A stretch of 64,000 bases of DNA from Rhododendron vialii (taxonomy: Eukaryota; Streptophyta; Magnoliopsida; Ericales; Ericaceae). This document shows, in pieces, positions 42,661 through 53,623 of this stretch. Position numbers and translations under genes: made by a program. The first letter of the stretch is position 1. Every line of letters starts with the position of its first letter. Location of the stretch: contig NC_080557.1 in assembly GCF_030253575.1 (NCBI RefSeq), positions 2,785,001 to 2,849,000 on the forward strand, read 5' to 3'. A model generated the notes under the pieces. That model ran no database searches. It was not told the origin of the DNA and was given only the letters and a program-made list of their open reading frames with translations.

Positions 42661-44497
42661 TTAATGAAGCAAACAACTAAAATCACCACTCTTCAACGAA
42701 TCGCCAACCCGGCAGTTGAAGGACAAGAATAAGTTTATCAGCTGTTTGCTGAGATCATCGATACATGGTGGATCAATATTCCTGAGGGAGGGCCTTGACA
42801 ACAACATTAGAGGTAAAGTACGGGAGCTCACTTTCTCACAATCATCTAGAATTATATCCCTCAGTCTTTGGCAGTTCCTCACCACCTCCATCACCCCTTT
42901 ATCCGTCACTTTTTCGCAGTTTCCAATGTCCAAATATCGGAGATTTCGACACCTAGTTCCTATCATTGCCATTCCGTTGTCAGCAATTTCTGTCCCGCGA
43001 GCTTTCAAAGTCCTCAAATTCAATAGTACAGAGTGATCATCGGAATACCTCCCGAAAACATCTGAAACCTGAAGACCATTGATATTCAGTTGCGTTATTT
43101 CGGGGCATTTCCTCAAAACTTCCACAATGCCTACATTGGTGAGGCGCGGACATTCAAGTACACACAGAAATTGCAGATTTGGACAAACATGCCCAAAGTT
43201 TATGAGCGTTGAATCATTCAACCACATAGTCTCGCAGATATCAAGGTGCTGCATTCGGTAGTTTTTATGTGTGTAATCCTGAGAAAGAGAGTCGATCTCT
43301 TGTCCTCTCGAATATTTTCCCATCAGGCCCATCTTAAGTTTTTGAAGTGAAGGACAGTATTTTGTGAGGGTGCAAAAGGTGACACAGGTCAAATGAAAAT
43401 GTTCATGAAGATGTATAGAAGTCAGATTAGAGAGATACGGAGCCAAATCAACAATACCCGTGTCTTCGAGTTCAAGGGACCAAGCTCCAAGGGTTAGCTC
43501 TTCCAATGTCGATTGACATGCCTGCAAAAGCAATTTTAATGCCCCATGGATTTCAGGATACTGGCCCATGAAGCCCATAAGTTCGAGTTTCTTTAATGGA
43601 GGACGTGCTTTTGCGACCAAACAAATACGCTTAATTGTCTGTAACGAGTTCTTGAAACATGGTGAGAGAATGCAGATTTTTGGCGTGGGTGAAAGGGTTT
43701 CCAATCGTAAAAGAGAATGTAGAAGGTTGTAGCGACCGCAATTGCAACAAGAGAGAGGTCAAATTGGGACTATGCTGCACCACAAAATCAACGCCGTCTT
43801 CAGTCACAAAATCTTGACCACCACGGTATATGCGAAGATTGATTTCCCTGAGTTTCACACAATTTGTTGATAGAGAAATAAGTGATTGATCAGTAATGAA
43901 ACAAGTATTACCTTCAAAAGCAATCTTCTTCAATTCCTTAAGCTTTGATGCCAAGGCATCCACACCATCATCTGTTATACGTGCCGCAACCTCATCATCG
44001 CACATATAATCACTCGCACTAATCCTGAGTTCCTCTAGCCGTGGGAAACAATCTGCAATCAAAACCAAATCGTTGTCTTGAATAGAGATCAGTCCAGAGC
44101 AATCCAATACCTTCAATTTATTCTTCATATTCTTATTCAACGCCAGTGCCTTAAAACCATCTCGCGGAGGTTCTGTAGAACACGAAAACGTTAAGGCTTT
44201 GAGATTCAATACACCAGACTGTGAAATCTGATGAACGACTCCATCTATGTCGTTATGGGTATCGGTGTTGTCGATGACTATGCTTTCGATGTGTCGAAAT
44301 CTTCGAAGAAGATTCGGGAGTAGTGGGATTGTCTTGTCGTTCACCTTCAAGCTAAGCTTCACCCGGCTAGATATCGACAGGAACCGCTTTGAGACCAAAG
44401 ATACCGAATGCAAGTCGCGCTCATCGTCTTCTCGAAGTTTTTGGAATATGAGTTCCCAGCAATCATCCGGGAAGTAACCATGTCGTTGTTTCTTCAT
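42661..44497 (-). pseudogene. FBL psi7: near-intact F-box/LRR gene with one frameshift
   Basis: The start MKKQRHGYFPDDCWEL is at 44497; the longer frame from 44557 adds leader codons only. The F-box and first LRRs run to NLHSLTMFQELVTD. At about 43633 four extra bases (relative to psi5, psi2 and psi9) break the frame. The second part is open from there to 42661 (ending GDFSCLLH), with about a dozen LRRs. I see no other lesion, so one 4-bp change separates this from an approximately 610-residue protein. It could be a segregating null allele or a sequencing error. It forms a divergent pair with psi8. Confidence 0.85.
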
Positions 44498-44689
44498 TAC
44501 TGACGAGTTTGAGAAAATAAACGAGATTAAATTTCTTCTTTGTTCAGTGTAGGTCAATTTATAATGGCTGTATTGATGGTTTAGTAACGAATGTATCTCA
44601 TGGTATGCAACAATGATTCAAATTCTAGGTCAAAAAGGATATGGGGAAAAAAAGTGGAACCAAATTTGGAAAACGGATTGGCAAAAAGG

Positions 44690-44935
44690 GGAGAAGTTTT
44701 TCAGTGCCAAGCGGGTACACGTCGTGCCCGCTTGGCGAATCCGGGCCGTCCATTTCGGTTTTGGACGACTTGGGTTTGGAGGGAGAAACAAGAGAGAGTG
44801 TTGGGGTGAGAGGAGAGAGAGTGGTTCAATCTGGGCTGTCCAATACACTTTTGGACAGCCCGGATGTGGTGTTCGGGCACTACATCAGCCGGGTGACGTG
44901 GTACCCTTCCGGCACCCAAAAATTTCTCCAAAAAG
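44690..44935. mobile_element. Mutator-like MITE (GGGTACC / GCCGTCC family), copy 3
   Basis: The left arm has GAGAAGTTTTTCAGTGCC, GCGGGTAC and GGGCCGTCCATTTCGG. The right arm is the inverse, with GGACAGCCCGGATG, GTGGTACCC and CACCCAAAAATTTCTCC. AAAAAGGGG occurs at both edges, consistent with a target duplication of about 9 bp as in Mutator-like elements. Four overlapping frames of 72-112 codons here arise from GC-rich arms and are not genes. Confidence 0.65.
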
Positions 44936-44954
44936 GGGGATACAAATATAGCGG

Positions 44955-45245
44955 TTAGGTTGAGTCGGTTGGCCTTGTGAATTTCTCCAAAAAGGGGGAT
45001 ACAAATATAGCGGTTAGGTTGAGTCGGTTGGCCTTGTGGTAAGGCTTGGAATTTCGGAGTTTGCTTCGTTTTAAGGTTTCAGTCTGAAACTTTTCAGGTG
45101 CTGTCAGCCCTTTAGGGACCAGCGAAAAACGAATTTTATTGCGGCTTTAATTGGACTTCCCACAAAAGGATGGTGGGATTGAACCCCAAGAATTAGTCAA
45201 GGTGCGCGTAAATTGCCCTGAACATCTGAGTTATATAAAAAAGCA
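44955..45245 (+). mobile_element. SINE, copy 3 (between psi7 and psi8), head duplicated
   Basis: The most complete head: GGTTGAGTCGGTTGGCCTTG (box-A-like TGGCCTTGTGG), the body GGACCAGCGAAAAACG and GAATTAGTCAAGGTGCGCGT, and an A-rich end. A 56-bp stretch including AATTTCTCCAAAAAGGGGGA and the SINE head occurs twice in tandem (44923-44980 and 44981-45036). Confidence 0.75.
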
Positions 45246-45293
45246 ATTATTAAGAACAAGGAACCGAAGTCCTAATAAGAGACGACCGGTTGT

Positions 45294-45835
45294 GTTCGCT
45301 CGTTAAAAGCTCGGTTGATTTGATGGTTGCTCGAACATTTTTTCGAACCTTATTAAGTTTTTGACGAAGCTCGAACAAATTACTCCTCAACCAGTTTGAC
45401 TTTTGACGTTTAAAAAATCCTTGGTTAGTGGTCAGCTCGATTTTAAAATTCGTTTATGAGTTCGATTCTTTTCGAAAACAAGATGAGTTTGAACATGATT
45501 TTTTTTCAAACAAATCTATTTTTCAGGTTTTGGGCTTTTTGCCTTTTGATGTTTTCAACCATTCATTGGATTTCCCCTCCCTATCCCTGGGTCCTTAAAG
45601 GCTAATGAATGTCGAGGTTTGGGACTCAAGTTTTCGATTTTTCCTCGTTGTGAAGCCATCAGTCTTTGGCTCTGTTTAATCGTCATAACTTGTTTCAATG
45701 ATTAATAAAATCTTCCTTTGCCGAGAAAAAAAAAATGTTTTCAAACAAATCTTGAACTGTTAAGGTTAACTGTTCGGCTCGTTTGTTAGCCCACATAGAA
45801 TTTACTAGCGTTGGCCTCTATAAAGTCTAACCTAT
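45294..45835. repeat. Dispersed repeat D, copy 3, interrupted
   Basis: Homologous to 31025-31375 up to about 45505 and again from about 45745. The ~240 bp between contain a piece (CCATTCATTGGATTTCCCC ... AATGATTAATAAAATCTTCC, A-rich end) that looks like the 3' end of a retroelement or a processed transcript. Confidence 0.5.
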
Positions 45836-45968
45836 TTGAATTTAATTTAATTTAGGGTGAACATTATCCTCCATTCTATTGGTTGAAATGGCGTGGATTC
45901 CAATCCAAAGTGAACAAAGAAAGAAGAAATTTATTCAACTTTTTTCCTTCTCATCAAACTCATCAACA

Positions 45969-47365
45969 ATGGAGAAACAAGGACATGGTCACATTCCAGA
46001 TGATTGCTGGGAACTTACATTCAAGAAAATGAGACAAGATGATGAGCGTGATTGGATTTTATATCTTTGGTCTCAAAGTGATTTCTTTCAATATCTAATC
46101 AGATGAAGCGTAGCTTAAAGGTAAACGACAAGACACTCTCTTTACTCCCAAATTTTTTCCGAAGATTTCAACACATCGAAACCATAGCCATTGACACTGG
46201 TGACCGCAAGGGCATAGATGGGCTTGTCAATCAGGATTCAATTTGACCTCTCTCGCGCTTAATTTTGAGAGATTTGGTGACTGGAGATGGCATTGATTTT
46301 GTGAGGGACATAATCCCAATTTCACCTCTCTCTTGCTAAATTTGGAGTTGTTAAAACCTTCCGCATCCTCTTTCAAGATTGAAAAAGCGTACACCAATGC
46401 CAGAAATATGCATTTACCAGGACTCGAGATCTCGTTTCGGACAAGCATATACTTTTAGTTGCAAAAGCACTTCCTCCATTAAAGAAGCTCGAGCTCGTTG
46501 GTTTTGATTTCGGGGACCAGTATTTGGAGATCTCATTGAAATTGCTTTTGCTGGCATGTCAATTGACATTGGAAGAGCTAACACTAGGAAGTTTTCCCCT
46601 CACAGACACAAGTATAAGTGAATTGGCTCAGCATCCCTCTAGTCTAACTTTTATAGAGCTTGATGATTGTTCTGTGGTCACCTTTTACACTCTCACAAAA
46701 AGTTGTCCTTTACTTGAAAAACTTAAGATGACATTAATGAGAGGACAAGGGATGGATACTTTTTGTCTGGATTATTTACTTAAAAACAACCGTATGTGGC
46801 ACCTTGATATCTCCTCGAATACGTGGTTGACTGATATGAATCTCCAGAACTTTGGGCAAGTATGCCCAAATCTAGAATTCTTCTCCTAAGTGTTTGTATG
46901 TGCCTCACCAATCTTTGCATTGGAGAAGTTTTGAGGACATGCCCTGCAATAACATATCTGAATATTGATCATATAAAGGTTTCAGATGTTTTCGGGAGAT
47001 ATTATGTCGACCTCTCTGTACTAAACTTAAAGACTTTGAGAACTCGTCGGATGCAAATTGATGATGAAGGAATGACAATGATTGGAAATAGGTGTCTAAA
47101 TCTCCGATATTTGGACATTGGATCATGCAAAAAATTGACAGATGAAGGCGTAATGGAGGCGGTGAGGAACTGCCAAAGATTGAGGGAGATAAATTTATTT
47201 GAGTGCAAAAAAGTGAGCAGCGATATTTTACATCAGATGGTGTTGTCAAGGCCCTCCCTAAGGAGAATCGGTCTGCCACGTTTTGATGATCTCAGTGAAC
47301 AGATGATGAAGGAATTCTTGTCCTTCGGCTGCTGGCTTAGCGTACCTTCAACAGAACTCTTTTGA
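45969..47365 (+). pseudogene. FBL psi8: F-box/LRR pseudogene with large internal deletion
   Basis: Starts MEKQGHGHIPDDCWELTF. One base is missing in the GATGAGCGTGA(C)TTGG stretch, shifting the frame inside the F-box. Around 46232 a deletion of roughly 500 bp joins the GLVDQ region to the SPNLTSL region. Further frame changes follow; the blocks at 46524-46889 and 46862-47365 preserve the last LRRs and the end CWLSVPSTELF. Clearly dead. Confidence 0.85.
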
Positions 47366-48410
47366 TTAATTGCCTTCTTGTTAATTTGTGTCTTACAGCT
47401 TCTTTTTTCCTGGTACATAAAGGTACCTTTCCAGTAAAGCCCAAACACAAAATACAAAACCAGTATACGAGCCAGCGTGGCCTCTTCACTCATTGCTACA
47501 AATTGATTTTGAGTTTGCATGCTTTAATATCTAGTATTCTTATAAAGTAAATTCATTTGTTTGAACCCCTCTAAAAACAATTACATAGAGCATATGAGCA
47601 TGGGCAGCCTCTTCGTTCATTATCAACTGGTTGTGAGTTGGATGCTTTCACATGGTATTGAAGGTAAATTGTGTATAGTTTAGGGGATAAAAGCCAGAAA
47701 AAAGAAGAACTCCTTTAGTCCTTTTACAACTACGGAACAGATAGTTGTATCTTGGTGAAAGGCCTCGGGGAGGGGATAGTGATGAAATAGAAAAAAATGA
47801 GCACAGTTTAGGGGATAATGACTGTGTTGATTTATAATACACTAATACAGTAGTAGTGGTTTGAGTAGGGTGCAAACTGTTAAGACTGATGACTGCATAG
47901 TTAAAAGCTCCACAACCTGTATAGAGCTGTCTTAAGAGAGGTTTAGCTAATTTCGTTTGTTTAACCTTTCTGAAAAGAAAGCCTACGAATGGAATACCTA
48001 TTACATAGAGCTGGTTCAGGTTCTAGTTCTCCAATCCGATTCTCCGGAAGAAAGAGTATAATTGCTTGGCTTCACTATCGCTCCCATGTAGCAGTCAACC
48101 GAGGCTAAGTAAGTTCGCCTTAACAGAGATTCATCGCCCTTCTACCCCTTTCCTAGACAGCGAAAAAGCCTCTAACTAGGCTTATGTTTTTCTGGTAGAC
48201 CTGTGCTCAGTCATCTCTTACTAACCCAATATTGACACCCTGACTTTGGGCTCTAATTTGCCATAGCACGTATTCCATGTCTGATCCCTCAAATTTCCTG
48301 ATATTTGGCATTTGAGGAATCTGCTGGCTCTTTGGAAACTCGAGGGTTTTTCTCAAACAGAGGCAGATTCCAAAGAAAAAGAAACAAACAAGTCATAGGA
48401 AACATACAGT
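47366..48410 (+). repeat. Shared downstream block of plus-strand FBL genes (after psi8)
   Basis: Non-coding. Matches 41460-41760 and 63180-63760 (GTTAAGACTGAT-ACTGC, CTCCACAACCTGTATAGAGC, CCTTCTACCCCTTTCCTAGA, and the CCTCAAAT...ATTTGAGG hairpin near 48290-48317). Confidence 0.6.
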
Positions 48411-48414
48411 AATG

Positions 48415-48655
48415 TGTTTGGTCATGAAGATCTATAGAAGTCAGATTAGAGAGATACAGAGCCAAATGAGTTATAGCCGTGTCTCAGAGGCACCAACCTC
48501 CAAGGGTTGGCTCTTCAGATGTCAATTGACTTGCCTACAAAAGCAATTTTAATGCATGCCCCATGGATTTCGGGATACTGGCCCATGAAGCCCATCAGTT
48601 TGAGTTTTTTTTAATGGAGGACGTGCTTTCGCGACTAAACAGATACGCTTGTCTG
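48415..48655 (-). pseudogene. FBL psi9b: orphan internal fragment
   Basis: A minus-strand scrap equivalent to KRICLVAKARPPLKKL through the LLQACQSTLEEL region. It sits downstream of psi9, which already has this segment, so it comes from a separate copy. It contains a TGCATGCC insertion and an extra T run, and is frameshifted. Confidence 0.7.
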
Positions 48656-48858
48656 AAACAAAGCCTGACACCATGTCAAATCATCCAAATAAAAGTCATT
48701 TGACAATGAACGGAGAGGCCGTCCAAGCTCATATTTTAGCTTTAGAGGTTATATTTAACCAACATTGTTGACAAGAGATAACATTAAAAGAATTACTGGA
48801 AACAGTGAAAGAAACATAAGTTCATGACTGTAATGAAACAAAGTTTTTTTTGCGGGAA

Positions 48859-50589
48859 TCATCTGTTCACTAAGACCGTCACAACTTCGTGGATAAATGA
48901 ACTCCGCCTTGAAAACGCCATCTCAGGCGAAATATAGGTGCTCACTTTTTCACACCCGATTAGATCTATATCCCTCAGTCTTGCGCAGTTCGTCACCACC
49001 TCCATTACCCCTTTATTTGTCACTTCATTGCAGTAACATATGTCCAAATATTGGAGATTTCGACACCTATTTCCGATCATTGCCATTCCTTTGTCATCAA
49101 TTTCTGTCATGCGAGCTTCCAAAGTCTTCAAATTCAGTACAGAGTGATCATCAGAATATCTCCCAAAAACATTTGAAACTTGAAGACCATTGATATTCAG
49201 TTGCGTTATTTTAGGGCATCTCCTCAAAATTTCCCCAATGCCTACATTGGTGAGGCGTAGACATTTATGTACACACAGAAATCGTAGATTTGGACAAACT
49301 TGCCCAAAGTTTTCAAGCGCTGTATCATTCAACAACATATTCCCGGAGATATCAAGGTATTGCATTCGGTAGTTTTTATGCGAGTAACCCCGAGAAAAAG
49401 TATCCATCACTTGTCCTCTCGAATGTACCATTATTAGTTTTTCAAGTAAAGGACAATATTTTGTGAGGGTATAAAAGGTGACACTGGTCAAAGCATGGTC
49501 ATGAAGATGTATAGAAGTCAGATTAGAGAGATACGGAGCAAAATCAGTTATAGCCGCTTCTCTGAGGTACAAACCTCCAAGGGTTAGCTCTTCTAGTGTC
49601 GATTGACATGCCTGCAAAAGCATTTTTTATGCCCCATAGATTTTGGGATACTGGCCCATGAAGCCCATCAGTACATTGAGTTTCTTTAATGGAGGATGTG
49701 CTTTTGCGACTAAACAAATACGCTTGTCTGAAAAGAGTTTTTGAGTCATGGTGAGAGAATGCAGATTTTTGGCGTGGGTGAACGGGTTTTCCATCGTAGA
49801 TGAGAATGCAGAAGGTTGTAGCGACTGCAATTCTAGCGAGAGAGAGGTCAAATTGCGACTATGCCGCACTACAAAATCAATGCCGCCTTCAGTCAAATTG
49901 TGTTGAGCACTACCGTTTATCAAAAGACTAATTTCCCTCAGTTTCACACAATTTGAGGATAGAGAAATAAGCGATTGATCAGTAATGAAACAAGCATTAC
50001 CTTGAAAAACAATCTTCTTCAATTCCTTAAGCTTTGATGCCAAGGCATCTACACCATCATCGGTTATTCGTGCCGCAACCTCATCATCATCGTACATATC
50101 ATCACGCACACTAATCCTGAGTTCCTCTAGCTCTGGGAATGAATCTGCTATCAGAACCAAATCCTTGTCTTGCATAGAGATCAGTCGAGAGCAATCCAAT
50201 ACCTTCAGATTGTTCTTTATATTCTTATTCAACGCCAATGCCTTAAAACCATCTCGCGGAGGTACACTTGTACACCAAAACTTGATAGCTAGGAGATTCA
50301 AAAAACCAGACTGTGAAATCTGATGAACGACTCCATCTATGTCCTGGTGATTATAGGTGTTGATGACTATGCTTTTGATGAGTTGAAATCTTTGAAGAAG
50401 ATTCGGGAGCAGAGGGAGTGTCTCGTCGTGTACGTTCAAGCTAAGCTTCACTCGATTAGATATCAAAAGGAACTGCTTTGAGACCAAAGATATCGAATAC
50501 ATGTCACGCTCATCGTCTTCTCTCAGTTTTTGGAATATGAGTTCCCAGCAATCATCTGGCAAGTTATAACCATGTCGTTGTTTCTTCAT
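48859..50589 (-). pseudogene. FBL psi9: F-box/LRR gene with one stop and an altered 3' end
   Basis: Starts MKKQRHGYNLPDDCWEL (50589) with an intact F-box. The frame stops at 49625 (GQYPKIYGA), where TTA of relatives is TAA, then continues in phase (KMLLQACQSTLEEL) to 48859. The C-terminal LSRPSLRNI block is replaced by FSRRSSFIHEVV, because part of it is deleted and the frame changes. Its start lies 468 bp from that of FBL10 on the other strand, so they share a short intergenic promoter region containing a SINE. Confidence 0.85.
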
Positions 50590-50694
50590 TACTGAGATTA
50601 AATTTCTTCTTCTTTGTTAGGTGAACTTATAATGGGTGTGTTGATGGTTTAGTAACGAATGTATATGACGGTATGCAACAATGATTCAAACCCT

Positions 50695-50890
50695 AGTTTG
50701 AGTCGGTTAAGGAATTACAATCCCATGGGGCTGTCTCAGGTGTTATAACTCTTTTCGGGCCAGCGAAAAAGGATCTTTTACTCTGGTTTTAATTAGGTTT
50801 CCCGTAAGAGGGCAGTGGGATTGGGCCCTAAGAATTAGTCGAGGCGCGCGTATGTTGAGCCGAACACCTGAGTTATATATATAAAAAAAA
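50695..50890 (+). mobile_element. SINE, copy 4 (between psi9 and FBL10)
   Basis: TTTGAGTCGGTTAAGGAATT, then CGGGCCAGCGAAAAAGGA, GGTTTCCCGTAAGAGGGCAG and GAATTAGTCGAGGCGCGCGT, ending in TATATATATAAAAAAAAG. The flank AAGAACAAGGAAACGAAGCC follows. The head is incomplete. Confidence 0.75.
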
Positions 50891-50957
50891 GAAAGAATTA
50901 TCAAGAACAAGGAAACGAAGCCCTAATAAGAGACGACCAGTTGGCCCATAAGAAAAG

Positions 50958-50988
50958 AAGGATTTGAATTCTTGTTGCATACAACAAC
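50958..50988 (+). promoter_or_regulatory. Conserved upstream element of plus-strand FBL genes (FBL10)
   Basis: AAGGATTTGAATTCTTGTTG then CATACAACAAC, only ~100 bp before the FBL10 start. Here the element lies between the SINE flank and the leader because repeat D is missing. Confidence 0.4.
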
Positions 50989-51057
50989 TTCTCATATACA
51001 TCATCAATATACTGAACAAAGAAGACTCTTTTCTTATTCTTCTCAAACTCATCAACA

Positions 51058-52857
51058 ATGAAGAAACAAGGACATGGCCACTTCCCAGATGATTGCTGGG
51101 AACTTATATTCCAAAAACTTAGAGAAGATGATGAGCGTCACTTGGGTTCGATATCTTTGGTCTCAAAGCGGTTCCTTTCGATATCTAATCGGATGAAGCT
51201 TAGCTTGAAATATGTAAACAACGAGACACTCCCTCTACTTCCGAATCTTCTTCAAAGATTTCGACACATTGAACCCATAGTCATCCACAATAATCCCCGC
51301 AAGGACATAGACGGACTCGTTGATCTGATTTCACGGTCTGGTGTATTGAATCTCCAAGCCATAAGGTTTCGTTGGTGTATGACGGAACCTCCACGAGATG
51401 GTTTTAAGGCATTGGCGTTGAATAAGAATATAAAGAACAATATGAAGGTATTGGATTGCTCTGGATTTATCTCTATCCAAGACAGTGATTTGGTTTTGAT
51501 AGCGGATTGTTTCCCACGGCTAGAGGAACTCAGGATTCATCCGGTTATGTGTATAGGCAATGATAAGTTTGCGGCACGAATAACAGATGATGGTGTGGAG
51601 GCACTGGCATCAAAGCTTAAGCAATTGAAGGAGATTGCGTTGGAAGGTCATGCTTGTTTCATTACTGACCAATCGCTTATTTCTCTGTCCACAAATTGTG
51701 TGGAACTGAGTAAAATTAGTATTTGGCAAAGCGAAAGAGGTCAACATAATGTGACTGTTGGCGGCATTGATTTTGTGATGCGGCATAGTCCCAATTTGAC
51801 CTCTCTGTCGCTAGATTTGTCACCATTACAACCTTCTGCATTCTCTTTTTCGAAGGAAAATGCGTTCACCAATGCCAAAAATCTGCATTCTCTAACTATG
51901 TGTCGACAACTCATTTCAAGCAAGAATATATGTTTAGTTGCAAAAGCACATCCTCCATTAAAGATGCTCAAGCTCGTTGGCTTTGAGGGCCAGTATTTTG
52001 AAATCCATGGCGCATTAAAATTGCTTTTGCAGGCATGTCAGTTGACATTGGAAGACCTAACCTTAGCATGTTGGTCCCTCATAGACACAGGTATAAGCGA
52101 TTTGGCTCAACATCTCTCTAATCTTACTTTTATAGATCTTCATGGATCTTCTGGGTTGACTAGTGCCACCTTTTACACCCTCACGAAAAGTTGTCCTTTA
52201 CTTCAAATACTTAAGATGGCATATACAAGAGGACTAGAGATGAATTTTTTTTTTCCGGATTATTTACCGAAAAACTATCATATGCGACACCTTGATATCT
52301 CCGGGAATATATGGTTGACTGATATGACGCTCATGAACTTTGTGCAAGTTTTCCCGAATCTCCAATTCCTCGATGTAAGTTATTGTGAACAACTCACCTT
52401 CTTTAGCATTGAAGAAGTTTTGAGGAGATGCCCTTTTATCACACAACTGAATATCAACCATCTCAAGGTTTCATGTGTTTTCGGGAGATACTCTGACCAC
52501 TTTGTAGTGAATTTGAAGACTTTGAAAGCTCGTGAAACCCAAATTAATGACGAAGGAATGTCAATGATTGGAAATAGGTGTCGAAATCTCCAACATTTGG
52601 ACATTGGATGCTGCGAAAACGTGACAGATAAAGGGGTAATGGAGGTGGTGAGGAATTGTGAAAGACTGAGTCATACAACTTTAGTTGGGTGTAAAAATGT
52701 GAGCACCGATATTTTACTTCAGATGGTGTCATCAAGGCCCTCCCTTGGGAACATTGAGCCACCATGCTTTGGTGATCTCAGTGAAGAGATGATAAACGGA
52801 GCCTTGTCATCTGGATGCCGGCTTGCCGCAAAGTCACCCTACTCTTCTTCGAATTGA
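51058..52857 (+). CDS. FBL10: F-box/LRR protein (599 aa, single exon)
   Basis: Open over the full family length. The F-box spans residues ~9-50 (FPDDCWELIFQKLREDDER, SLVSKRF), followed by a continuous LRR solenoid to about residue 570 (for example FPNLQFLDVSYCEQLT and CRNLQHLDIGCCENVTDKG), then the conserved LSEEMINGALSSGCRL end. It is predicted to act as the substrate-binding subunit of an SCF E3 ubiquitin ligase; the substrate is unknown. The AACTCATCAACAATG context fixes the start. Of the four open copies it best keeps the ancestral C-terminus, with FBL12. It is paired divergently with psi9. Nearest relatives in the window are psi6 and psi11. Confidence 0.9.
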   Translation: MKKQGHGHFPDDCWELIFQKLREDDERHLGSISLVSKRFLSISNRMKLSLKYVNNETLPLLPNLLQRFRHIEPIVIHNNPRKDIDGLVDLISRSGVLNLQAIRFRWCMTEPPRDGFKALALNKNIKNNMKVLDCSGFISIQDSDLVLIADCFPRLEELRIHPVMCIGNDKFAARITDDGVEALASKLKQLKEIALEGHACFITDQSLISLSTNCVELSKISIWQSERGQHNVTVGGIDFVMRHSPNLTSLSLDLSPLQPSAFSFSKENAFTNAKNLHSLTMCRQLISSKNICLVAKAHPPLKMLKLVGFEGQYFEIHGALKLLLQACQLTLEDLTLACWSLIDTGISDLAQHLSNLTFIDLHGSSGLTSATFYTLTKSCPLLQILKMAYTRGLEMNFFFPDYLPKNYHMRHLDISGNIWLTDMTLMNFVQVFPNLQFLDVSYCEQLTFFSIEEVLRRCPFITQLNINHLKVSCVFGRYSDHFVVNLKTLKARETQINDEGMSMIGNRCRNLQHLDIGCCENVTDKGVMEVVRNCERLSHTTLVGCKNVSTDILLQMVSSRPSLGNIEPPCFGDLSEEMINGALSSGCRLAAKSPYSSSN

Positions 52858-53534
52858 TATGCATGTGATCACGAACAAAACTTTGTTTCGTTATAGTTAT
52901 GAGTTATGACCTTATAATTCTTTCAGTATTTCCTTTTTTTTTCTTTTCTTTTTTAATGTTAGAGCTTGTCTCACGTTGGTTAATTATAACCTTCAAAACA
53001 AGCATGTAAGTCTGGGCGGCTTCTCTGCTCATTCCCAATCGGTCAACCAACGATGTGTTCTTAGCCCACCAGAGCTGAAATTGCTCTCCACAAAGGTCTT
53101 TGCTCACCCGTAATTGGGTTGTTCAAATTGGATTGAATTATGGGTTATTCCATTGTTTATTTTGGTTCTTTTTCACTTACTTCACTACTAACTCATCTTA
53201 GGGTGGGGTATCACAGCTTACTTCTCTGCCTATAAAGTGAGCCATCAATGTACCAGCAAACAGAGAGAGTTGATGCACTTGGAGATTGAGAGTAATAGAT
53301 AAATGCAATTCCAAAGTTACAAATTAATAAGAATCCGCTATCCCTGTCGAGTTCCCGAATTTGGGAAACCACGTAAATCTTGTCTTGTCTTCGATTGTGC
53401 GTGTTCGTTGTTTGGTTTTGATCTTTGGTGTAACAGCTGCAACCAATACTTTTCTGGTACAGATAATACCATGCGACATGTATAGGCAAAAATTCAGAAG
53501 CTCTGACATGTATGTATCTTAGTTCCAAGGGATA
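52858..53534 (+). repeat. Shared downstream block of plus-strand FBL genes (after FBL10)
   Basis: Non-coding. Matches the sequence after psi6 (GATCACGAACAAAACTTTGT, CAACCAACGAT-TGTTCTTAGC, CACCAGAGCTGAAATTGCTC) and continues with the CCCGAATTTGGGAAACC piece also found at 62765. Short frames on both strands are not genes. Confidence 0.6.
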
Positions 53535-53623
53535 GATTAGTTTTCCTGAGTTTCACACAATTTGAGGATATAGAAATAACCAATTGATCAGTAATGAAAC
53601 AAGCATTACCTTTGATTACAAGG
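53535..53623 (-). pseudogene. Inverted FBL fragment joined to psi11
   Basis: On the minus strand this short piece encodes KGNACFITDQ and SSNCVKLRK, as in the minus-strand genes. At 53623/53624 it meets, with no spacer, plus-strand FBL sequence (VLDCFGLVSMQDKDF). This is the joint of an inversion or ectopic repair event between two FBL copies. Confidence 0.75.

Noticed and set aside
44591-44958. Four overlapping frames (72-112 codons, both strands)
   Set aside because: They lie in the GC-rich arms of a MITE and resemble no protein family.
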